From contig DETK01000040.1 of NCBI GenBank assembly GCA_002361615.1, forward strand, positions 44,508-100,921: 56,414 nucleotides of DNA, in the 5' to 3' direction. Every line of letters starts with the position of its first letter. The first letter of the stretch is position 1. The notes below the pieces were generated by a model. The model was given only the letters and a program-made list of their open reading frames with translations, did no database searches and had not been told where the DNA came from. Shown here one piece after another: positions 49,913-56,414 of this stretch. This DNA comes from Bacteroidales bacterium UBA3290 (GTDB lineage: Bacteria; Bacteroidota; Bacteroidia; Bacteroidales; UBA932). Position numbers and translations under genes: made by a program.

Positions 49913-52681
49913 ATGCGAGGAATCGGCCGCATAGCGACGCTCCTGCTGCTGCTTCTGGCGGGCGGCTTCCCGCTCCTGGCCCAGCAGAAGAAAGCGCCCA
50001 AAGACAGCCTCTTCCGGCTCATCCAGGCTGACCGTGCCGAACAGTACGAAAGGTTCGGCATGCAGTACCGCCTGGTCCAGGGGCATGCGCGCTTCCTCCA
50101 CAACGACACTTATCTGCTCTGTGACTCGGCTTCCTGGAACGTAGATGCCAAGTTCATCGAGGCCTTCGGCAACGTGCAGCTGATCCAGAACAAGACCATG
50201 CTCAAAAGCGAGGAGATGCAGTACTGGATCGACGAGAGCCGGGCCCAGTTCCGCGGCCAGATCGTCGAGCTGATCGACAAGGACGGCAACACGCTCCGTA
50301 CCGACCGCCTGACCTACAACACGCAGGACAGCGTGGCCGTGTTCGAGTACGGCGGCGCGCTCAAAGACAAGGACGGCGGCATCATCGAAGGCCGCAAGGG
50401 TACCTACGACGGCAAGGAGGGGCTCTTCTCGTTCGAAGAGCGCACGGAACTCTTCCTCGATTCGATCGAGGTCAAGACGCAGTCGATGCGCTACCTCTCG
50501 GAGGAGGGGAAGGCCTATTTCGGACGGAATACCTACGTGTGGCGCGGCAACGGATTCCTGCGCGCCGATGCGGGCTGGTATGACCGCGCGAACCAGATGA
50601 TCCACTTCTCCGACCACGTGTTCATGTTCGACCCTTCGTACGATGCCTGGAGCGATATGCTCTACTACAACCAGGCTACCGGCGCGGTGGACCTCTACCA
50701 GAACGCCCAGGTGCTCGACACGGTCAACAAGAGCGTCTATCTGGGCGACCACCTGCAGTATCTGCCGGCGACCGATTCGCTCTCGCAGCGCGGGCTGCTG
50801 ACCGGCGACCCTGCCATCGTGTATTACGGGGAGAACGAGAATCACGTCGTGGATACGCTCTATGCGCGGGCCGACACGTTCTATGTCTATGCCGTGCCGC
50901 GTTGCGATGTGCCCAAGGAAGAAGTCAGTGCCGCGGAAAGGCGGCTGGAAGATATGCTCTATGACGCGCTTTCGGCCAAGCGTACGGAGGAGGCGGAGGC
51001 CCGCGAGAAGGACCGCATCGAAAAGATGCGGCAAGTGGGCAAGCTGCCGCCCGAATGGGTGGAGCGGGCGAAGCAGGCCGAAGCCGATTCACTTGCCGCC
51101 CTGGCCCGTCTCGACTCGCTGGTGACCGCCGGTGCCGTCGACTCCCTCGTCGCCGCCGAGAAGTCGCTCCGCGCCTCCCGCACCGCCGTCGATTCCCTAA
51201 TTAACGCGGTCCTCCATCCCGTCATCGAAGAACCAGACGATAAGGACGACACCCCGGACGCGCCTCAAGCCGTGCGTGATTCGTCGTCCGTCGTCCGCGA
51301 CTCGACCGCTGTCATTCCCGGCTTGACCGGGAATCCCGCCGATTCTACGGGCGTCTCGACCAGGAATCCCGCTGACTCGACCGCCGTCATTCCCGGCGAC
51401 TCCACCGCCGTCAATCGTCCTCCGCGCGACACTACTCCCATCCGTTACGTGCTGGCGTGGAACAATGTGAAGATGTACCGCAGCGACATGCAGGCCGCGT
51501 GCGATTCGATGGTCTTCTCGGAGCTCGATTCGATAGCCCGGCTCTATGGCGAGCCCGTGCTTTGGAACGAGGTGCGCAACCAGCTCACCGCGGATGAGAT
51601 GCAGCTCCTGATGAAAGACGGTACCTTCTCCCGCGGCAGCATGCTGACCAATGCCTGGATCATCTCGAAGCAGGACAGCATCCATTACAACCAGATCAAG
51701 AGCACGGAGATGCTGGGCTATTTCTACGACAGCAAACTCTATCGTTTCGATGCCCTGGGCGGCGTCTCGGCCATCTTCTACATGGCCGATGAAGATGTCA
51801 TCACGACGGTCAACCTCAAGGAATCGCGCTCGCTGACGGCCGCACTCAAGGACGGCCAGGCGCAGCGTCTGCTCTATATGGAATCGATCAAGAGCGACGC
51901 GTACCCGGTCGGTGACGTGGAACCGGAGAAGCAGCGGCTCAAGGGCTTCGTGTGGCGCGGCGACGAGCGCCCCGTCTCGCGCGAAACCATCACCGCACGG
52001 GAAGTCCGCACCTCCGAGCGCAAGCAGTATGAGCATATGCAGCGCCCGCTCTTCCGCGAGACCAACAAGTATTTCGACAATTACATGAACGACCTGATCG
52101 AGCGTCGCAACGAGGAGAGACGGGCCGAGGCGGCCCGCAGGCAGGCCGAAAAGGATTCGCTCGAAAGGCTCGCCTATCTGGCCCAGGTCGAACAGCAGGC
52201 CATCGCCGACTCCCTGGCCGCCGTCGCCCGCCGCGACTCCCTGATCGCCGCCGGCTTCCCCCTCGACAGCGCCGGCAATCCCATTTACGCCCTCGACAGC
52301 CTCGGCAACCTCGTCCCGGCCGTCATACCCGGCACGCCCGGCGACACCACTACCGTCATTCCCGGCTTGACCGGGAATCTCAACGGAGCGACCGGCAATC
52401 TCCCTGACTCCACAGCCATCGCCCCGAAGGAGAACGTCATCCTGCCGCAGCCCGACCCGACGCGGCCGACGCGCTCGCGGCGCGACAGCACCGCCGTCGC
52501 GCCCGCCCAGACCGACGAAGTGACGCCGGCTTCGCCCGAGACGGTCGTCAAGACCGAGAACCTGACGCGCGCTGAAAAACGCGCCCTCCGCCGGGCGGAG
52601 CGCAAGGCCAGACGCGAAGCGCGCCGGGCAGCGCGGCTTGCGCGGCGCTTGTCCCGGCGCGACAGTGCGTCGAACGATTAG
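49913..52681 (+). CDS. OstA-like (LptA/LptD-related) envelope protein
   Basis: A 922-residue exported protein, starting at the ATG at 49913 just after the SurA-like stop. The signal peptide (LLLLLLAGGFPLLAQ) is followed by OstA-type repeats (about 35-320: LCDSASWNVDAKFIEAFGNV, TDRLTYNTQD), as in proteins that carry lipopolysaccharide across the periplasm. A long low-complexity Ala/Asp/Ser/Arg linker (about 340-520) and a basic, Ala/Arg-rich C-terminus follow. Within these linkers, a palindromic DNA repeat is translated in frame as VIPGLTGN (51311 and 52355). Function in LPS transport is inferred from the domain; the linkers may be variable. Confidence 0.8.
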   Translation: MRGIGRIATLLLLLLAGGFPLLAQQKKAPKDSLFRLIQADRAEQYERFGMQYRLVQGHARFLHNDTYLLCDSASWNVDAKFIEAFGNVQLIQNKTMLKSEEMQYWIDESRAQFRGQIVELIDKDGNTLRTDRLTYNTQDSVAVFEYGGALKDKDGGIIEGRKGTYDGKEGLFSFEERTELFLDSIEVKTQSMRYLSEEGKAYFGRNTYVWRGNGFLRADAGWYDRANQMIHFSDHVFMFDPSYDAWSDMLYYNQATGAVDLYQNAQVLDTVNKSVYLGDHLQYLPATDSLSQRGLLTGDPAIVYYGENENHVVDTLYARADTFYVYAVPRCDVPKEEVSAAERRLEDMLYDALSAKRTEEAEAREKDRIEKMRQVGKLPPEWVERAKQAEADSLAALARLDSLVTAGAVDSLVAAEKSLRASRTAVDSLINAVLHPVIEEPDDKDDTPDAPQAVRDSSSVVRDSTAVIPGLTGNPADSTGVSTRNPADSTAVIPGDSTAVNRPPRDTTPIRYVLAWNNVKMYRSDMQAACDSMVFSELDSIARLYGEPVLWNEVRNQLTADEMQLLMKDGTFSRGSMLTNAWIISKQDSIHYNQIKSTEMLGYFYDSKLYRFDALGGVSAIFYMADEDVITTVNLKESRSLTAALKDGQAQRLLYMESIKSDAYPVGDVEPEKQRLKGFVWRGDERPVSRETITAREVRTSERKQYEHMQRPLFRETNKYFDNYMNDLIERRNEERRAEAARRQAEKDSLERLAYLAQVEQQAIADSLAAVARRDSLIAAGFPLDSAGNPIYALDSLGNLVPAVIPGTPGDTTTVIPGLTGNLNGATGNLPDSTAIAPKENVILPQPDPTRPTRSRRDSTAVAPAQTDEVTPASPETVVKTENLTRAEKRALRRAERKARREARRAARLARRLSRRDSASND
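51311..51335. repeat. Palindromic repeat inside the OstA-like gene, copy 1
   Basis: A 25-base sequence containing the palindrome ATTCCCGG-CTTGA-CCGGGAAT (core 51314-51334). The same 25 bases occur at 52355-52379. Both are read in the same frame as VIPGLTGN. Degenerate partial copies are seen near 51360 and 51393. Repeats of this kind are usually intergenic. Confidence 0.8.
52355..52379. repeat. Palindromic repeat inside the OstA-like gene, copy 2
   Basis: Identical over 25 bases to 51311-51335 and again translated VIPGLTGN. A degenerate copy (CATACCCGGCACGCCCGG) lies 30 bases upstream. Confidence 0.8.
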
Positions 52682-52688
52682 CGGATAA

Positions 52689-53060
52689 CTATTCTTCTTT
52701 CGGTTCCGTTTCCAGACCGATGCCTTTGAGGAAGCCGCCGATGCTGTCGATGGCATCCTTGAAGAAATCGCCCATGGTATTGATGCCGGCCTTGGTCAGG
52801 ATGCTGGCGTAGCGACCGATGGACTCGTTGATCATTTTCTTCTCGTCGGAGTTGAAGGAGCTCTTGTTGTCCTGATACTCTTTGACGAGTTTTTCGAAGT
52901 GTTCGTTGGCCTTGGTCCAGTCGTCTTCCGAGAAGTTGGTGTAGCGCTTCTCAACCTGGTTGACGAAGATCTCAAAACGCTTGGGGAGCGTCTCCTTACA
53001 GGAGGAGAACACGAATGCGAATGCGGCCGTGATGGCGAGCAGTACGAGGATTCTTTTCAT
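52689..53060 (-). CDS. Small lipoprotein of unknown function
   Basis: A 123-residue predicted lipoprotein with Cys21 (FSSC) after a clear signal peptide. The mature part is mostly helical and charged, with a short Gly-rich C-terminal segment (GGFLKGIGLE). I do not recognise the family with certainty; similar small lipoproteins are common in Bacteroidota. It converges on the OstA-like gene with seven bases between the stops and has a possible -7 box at 53092-53099. Confidence 0.7.
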   Translation of the reverse strand: MKRILVLLAITAAFAFVFSSCKETLPKRFEIFVNQVEKRYTNFSEDDWTKANEHFEKLVKEYQDNKSSFNSDEKKMINESIGRYASILTKAGINTMGDFFKDAIDSIGGFLKGIGLETEPKEE

Positions 53061-53091
53061 GATATGCGTATTTTAAGGATTCCTGATAGTA

Positions 53092-53099
53092 CAAAAATA
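53092..53099 (-). promoter_or_regulatory. -7 box of the small lipoprotein gene
   Basis: On the minus strand TATTTTTG matches TAnnTTTG exactly, 31 bases before the start codon. No clear -33 TTG is seen. Confidence 0.45.
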
Positions 53100-53106
53100 A
53101 GGATTT

Positions 53107-53137
53107 TTGGAAAAACTACATAAAAATCCTAACTTTG
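53107..53137 (+). promoter_or_regulatory. Promoter of the RyR-like membrane protein
   Basis: TTG at 53107-53109 and TAACTTTG at 53130-53137 (exact TAnnTTTG) are separated by 20 bases, and the start codon follows 23 bases later. Confidence 0.65.
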
Positions 53138-53160
53138 AAAGAATTAACCTGGACTTGAAA

Positions 53161-55176
53161 ATGGCTTCGCTTCTCGATAATCCTTCCTTGCTGGCCTTCC
53201 TGGTGCTGGGCGGGGTAATCCTCTATATGATCGTGACCCTGCGGATCATCCGCCGCAAGCCTGCGCTGCTGTGGATTCCCGCACTCATAGTCGCCGTCCT
53301 GGCGACGCTGCTTTATTGGGACGCCTTCGGTTCGGTCGGCGTCCGGAACTGGTTTACCCGTTTCAGCCTGTCCGTGGTCACGGCGCTCGACCTGTTCCTT
53401 TTCCGCGCCTTTTCGTCGCTGGGCCTCGCGCCTTACTACTATGTGCAGGCTGCCACGCCGCCCGAATCGGTCGGCCTCGTGCAGTCGCACCTGGTGCTGC
53501 TCTACGGCCTGTTCTACTGCGCTATTTGGACGACATCCATCCTGACGGTCCATCTCTTCGCCCGCCGCTTCGCAAGCCGGCTGTGGCTGCGTTTCCATCG
53601 TCCTTCCGGGAAACGCAGGCACGTCTTTTTCGGCGAGAATGCCTGCGCCCTGACCCTGGCCGCCGACCTGGCCAAGGAGAAAGAGAACCAGATCCTTTTC
53701 ATTGTCTTTCCCCAGCAGGATGCGCTTCCGGCCAAGCTATCCTTCCTGCAGATGCTCCGCGGCCTGCGCCCCGGCACCGTCCGGACGCAATACATCCGCC
53801 AGCGCGTACCCGGCGCCGTGGTCCTGGCTGCCCGCCAGGCCTTGAAGGACTGTCCGGGCGAACACCTGTTCCGGGAGATGGGCCTCGCGCCGCTCGACAA
53901 ATGGACTTCACACGAGAGCACTTCGCTCTACTTCCTCTCGGACGACGAGCCGCAGAACATCGCCACCGTGGCCATGCTGCCGCCTTGCACCGGCCGGATC
54001 TACTGCCGGGCCGACCGCGGCACGCTCAACGACAACCTGGCACTGGTCAGCGAACGCGATGTCAAGCTGGTCGATGAAGCCTTCCTGACCGTCAAGCAGA
54101 TGAAGATGGATCCGGCCTTCTACCCGGTGAATTTCGTGGACAAGGCGCTCGATGAGGCAGGGGAGCCCGCCGGCTGGGTGCACGGCGGCTTCCACGCCAT
54201 GGTGCTGGGCCTGGGCGATATCGGCCGCGGCATCCTTTCGTTCCTCTATGAGTTCGGCGCTTTCGTGGGTGAAGACGGGGAAGCGGCGCCGTTCTGCTGC
54301 GAAGTGGTGGACCGCGGCGCGGCCCGGCTCTCCGGCACGTTCCGGGTGGAGCATCCCGCCATCGCGCCGGAGAAGGTGCGCTTCACCTCGCTCGACATCG
54401 GTTCCGACGAATTCTGGCGCCATTTCTCCGCCAGTCTCGATACGCTCAACTACGTGGCCATCGCGCTGGGCGACGACCAGCAGAACGTGCGGCTGGCCCT
54501 CGATATGCTCGAAATGCTCTGCCACAAGGAGCTGCGCCGGTTCCCGGCCATCGTGGTCAAGCTCTCTGAGCCCGGAAAATACCGCAAGGTGCTCGACTTC
54601 TACACCCGGAGCCTGGGCGTGGACTGCGTCCGTATCCTCGGCGGCCTCGACGCCTGGACCGAAGCCAACATCATCGACGAGACCTTCGAGCGCCACGCCC
54701 GGGCCTTCTACAACGCCTACTGCAAAGCTTCCGCCGAACCCGTCCTCTGGGAGGAGCGCATCCGCAAGATCGAGGCGGCGCCGACCTCGCCCCTGTGGAA
54801 GAAACTGGAGATGCGGCGCAAGGTCGGCCAGGACTATTCCGATTACATGCACCGGAAAGTCAAGGCGGCGCTCTGTCCGCCGCGGATGTGGCAGGATCCC
54901 GCCGTGGCGGATTCCATCCCCGTCGTGTATGCGGGAAGCCATAGCAGCGATCCCGCAGCCACACCTGTTCTGACCTACCTGGCCATCGGCGAACACCTGC
55001 GCTGGCAGGCCGCCCACGAAATGGATGGCTATCGCTGCGGACCCTCGAAACGGGAAGACCTGAAGATCCATCCCGCCCTGCAGGACTACCAGTCCCTGGC
55101 CGAGGATGTCCGGCACTTCGACTGGATCGTGGTCAAGACCACCCTCCAGCTTCTGCATCAGGAGCAGCAGCATTGA
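53161..55176 (+). CDS. Membrane protein with Rossmann-like and RyR-like domains
   Basis: A 671-residue protein. Three to four hydrophobic segments (about 10-27, 37-52, 65-85 and 110-135) place it in the inner membrane. The soluble part shows two nucleotide-binding-like regions: one beginning VFFGENACALTLAADL (about 157) and one with GLGDIG (350-355), as in TrkA-type domains. The C-terminal 60 residues (EHLRWQAAHEMDGYRCGP, then K-x-HP and DWIVVKTTLQLL) resemble the RyR domain found in some bacterial signalling and conflict proteins. I start at the ATG at 53161, as the frame upstream overlaps the promoter. It is followed after 52 bases by a TIR protein. The domain calls are by motif; ligand and function unknown. 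Confidence 0.7.
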   Translation: MASLLDNPSLLAFLVLGGVILYMIVTLRIIRRKPALLWIPALIVAVLATLLYWDAFGSVGVRNWFTRFSLSVVTALDLFLFRAFSSLGLAPYYYVQAATPPESVGLVQSHLVLLYGLFYCAIWTTSILTVHLFARRFASRLWLRFHRPSGKRRHVFFGENACALTLAADLAKEKENQILFIVFPQQDALPAKLSFLQMLRGLRPGTVRTQYIRQRVPGAVVLAARQALKDCPGEHLFREMGLAPLDKWTSHESTSLYFLSDDEPQNIATVAMLPPCTGRIYCRADRGTLNDNLALVSERDVKLVDEAFLTVKQMKMDPAFYPVNFVDKALDEAGEPAGWVHGGFHAMVLGLGDIGRGILSFLYEFGAFVGEDGEAAPFCCEVVDRGAARLSGTFRVEHPAIAPEKVRFTSLDIGSDEFWRHFSASLDTLNYVAIALGDDQQNVRLALDMLEMLCHKELRRFPAIVVKLSEPGKYRKVLDFYTRSLGVDCVRILGGLDAWTEANIIDETFERHARAFYNAYCKASAEPVLWEERIRKIEAAPTSPLWKKLEMRRKVGQDYSDYMHRKVKAALCPPRMWQDPAVADSIPVVYAGSHSSDPAATPVLTYLAIGEHLRWQAAHEMDGYRCGPSKREDLKIHPALQDYQSLAEDVRHFDWIVVKTTLQLLHQEQQH

Positions 55177-55203
55177 CAATGTGCTGGTTTTTTGTTATTT
55201 TTG
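55173..55203 (+). promoter_or_regulatory. Promoter of the TIR gene
   Basis: TTG at 55173-55175 (within the end of the preceding gene) and TATTTTTG at 55196-55203 (exact TAnnTTTG) are spaced by 20 bases. The start codon follows 25 bases after. Confidence 0.6.
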
Positions 55204-55228
55204 CAAAACACGGAAACTTAACTTAGCC

Positions 55229-56200
55229 ATGAACTACGATGTTTTTATCAGTTATTCGCGGAGAGATTCGAAGATAGCTGAAGAAATCTGTTCGGCGCTG
55301 ACCGATGCCGGCCTGACCTTCTTCATCGACAAGGAGGGGATCGAGGCCGGTCAGAATTTCCCGGAGGTGCTGGCCGACGCGGTGGATTCGTCCACGGTGT
55401 TCCTCTTCCTGGCCAGCCAGAACTCCTTCAAGTCGAAATTCACCCGCGGCGAGGTGACCTACGCCTTCAACCACAAGCACAGCGGCACCATCATCCCCTA
55501 CATCATCGACGGCAGCGAAACCATGCCGCCCGACCTGGAACTGATGCTGGGCAACTTCAACTGGCGCCGCAAGGAACTGTGCCCCATCCGGACAGCCCTG
55601 ATCGAAGACATCCGCAAGGCGATCGAGCACCCGGAGGAAGGGACCGTCGGCGGCCGTCACGTCATGTCGCCCCGCAAGAAGAAAGCCCTGATCGGGTCGG
55701 CTGTCGCCGTCGTGGTTCTGCTGGTGATCGCAGCCGTGCTGTTCGCCCTTTCCAATAACCGCGACAAGCAGGACAACAACGAAGCGCTGGCCGCTTCGCG
55801 GCACTTCGAACAACTTATCAGCGAGGCCGATTCGCTGGTCCGCAGCGCCGACTTGCAGAAAGACGCGCCCACGTCGCTCGAGACCACGGGCGAGCAGATC
55901 GCTTCCCTGCAGCAGGCCTGCCAGGCGCTCGACAGCGCCATGGCCGTCCGCGACCGTTATGAAGACAGCCCCTTCAAGGGCCTGTTCGGCAAGGAGCTCG
56001 ACAGCCATTACGCCGCGGCCCGTACCCGGCTAGATTCCATCCATTCCGCCTGGGCTGCCTACGCCCGGGAGTCTTACGAACTCTACAAGATATCGCACCG
56101 CGATTCGGAGCGGGAGAACGTGCTCTCCTGCATCCGCTACGCCCTGTCCATCAAACCTGACGCCGAATTAGAAACCATCCAAGAAAACTTGAACCGATGA
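55229..56200 (+). CDS. TIR-domain membrane protein
   Basis: A 323-residue protein with an N-terminal TIR domain (residues 1-135: YDVFISYSRRD, FFIDKEGIEAGQNF, VFLFLASQNS). Glu75 (FTRGEVTYA) sits where NAD-cleaving TIR domains have their catalytic Glu. One transmembrane helix follows (about 153-175) and a charged, helical region beyond it, probably periplasmic. The start is the ATG at 55229. The stop overlaps the next gene (ATGA), so the two are co-translated. Bacterial TIR domains act in defence or signalling; NADase activity here is inference from one residue. Confidence 0.85.
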   Translation: MNYDVFISYSRRDSKIAEEICSALTDAGLTFFIDKEGIEAGQNFPEVLADAVDSSTVFLFLASQNSFKSKFTRGEVTYAFNHKHSGTIIPYIIDGSETMPPDLELMLGNFNWRRKELCPIRTALIEDIRKAIEHPEEGTVGGRHVMSPRKKKALIGSAVAVVVLLVIAAVLFALSNNRDKQDNNEALAASRHFEQLISEADSLVRSADLQKDAPTSLETTGEQIASLQQACQALDSAMAVRDRYEDSPFKGLFGKELDSHYAAARTRLDSIHSAWAAYARESYELYKISHRDSERENVLSCIRYALSIKPDAELETIQENLNR

Positions 56201-56414
56201 AAAGACTGATCACGCTGTTGTTGTTCATCTTCGTGGCAACGACGCCTATCTTCGCGCAGAAGTCGTTCGACATGCGCTACAACGAAGCAGTGGAATACTA
56301 CACGGGCAAGCAATACGACCTGGCCATCAAGACCCTGGACGCCGCCAAGAAAGCGCCCGGCGTGACGGCCGACCAGAAGGCCAAGGCCGACCGCCTCATC
56401 CGCCAGTGCCGCTC
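56197..56414 (+). CDS. Secreted TPR-like protein, partial
   Basis: The first 72 codons of a gene that runs off the window. The signal peptide ends IFAQ (about residue 21), and the mature start YNEAVEYYTGKQYDLAIKTL looks like a tetratricopeptide repeat. Its ATG overlaps the stop of the TIR gene (ATGA), so it belongs to the same operon. Such repeats usually serve protein contacts; it may work with the periplasmic part of the TIR protein. Confidence 0.65.
   Translation, partial: MKRLITLLLFIFVATTPIFAQKSFDMRYNEAVEYYTGKQYDLAIKTLDAAKKAPGVTADQKAKADRLIRQCR

Noticed and set aside
1..56414. CRISPR array, tRNA or rRNA genes
   Set aside because: No regularly spaced repeat array with unique spacers and no recognisable tRNA or rRNA sequence was seen.

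Overview
The window is Bacteroidales-type DNA. The evidence is Bacteroidota promoters of the TTG / TAnnTTTG kind, large families of fimbrillin-like lipoproteins of the Porphyromonas Fim/Mfa type, a DUF3575 gene, an OstA-like protein and a moderately high GC content. An uncultured gut Bacteroidales lineage is likely, but the genus cannot be set from the sequence alone.

Layout. (1) 1-5182: short tandem repeats, a secreted tricorn-like S41 protease, a pair of tandem palindromes and an AAA ATPase with a nuclease-like C-terminus. (2) 5192-17591: a G12 homopolymer, a strong promoter, a DUF3575 gene and a plus-strand fimbrial cassette in the order stalk (Mfa1-like), anchor (FimB/Mfa2-like), accessory 1, large tip-like accessory 2, accessory 3. 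(3) 17621-21602: an IS66 element whose tnpC end is interrupted by an IS256 element with an 8-bp target duplication, plus a 23-bp relic of a second IS256 end. (4) 21643-45497: a minus-strand array with two complete cassettes in the same five-gene order and one extra stalk gene at its far end. (5) 45544-46585: a matching inverted repeat, an insulating hairpin and an intact tyrosine recombinase. (6) 46784-56414: housekeeping genes (guaB, a SurA-like parvulin chaperone, an OstA-like protein), a small lipoprotein, a membrane Rossmann/RyR-like protein, a TIR-domain membrane protein and the start of a secreted TPR-like protein.

How it may work. The outermost fimbrial stalk genes at the two ends of the locus face each other across about 39.5 kb. 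Each is preceded by the same 19-bp near-palindrome, in inverted orientation, and the right-hand copy lies beside the recombinase. The only convincing promoter is on the left, upstream of DUF3575, next to the G12 tract. The right-hand array sits behind a hairpin and has no exact -7 box. I infer an antigenic and phase-variation locus in which one cassette set is expressed and the other is silent. Inversion would swap them and slippage in the poly-G tract would tune or switch the promoter. The three anchor proteins are nearly identical, while stalk and tip subunits have diverged, as expected if a common base is kept and the exposed fibre is changed. Inversion itself is not shown by this single sequence.
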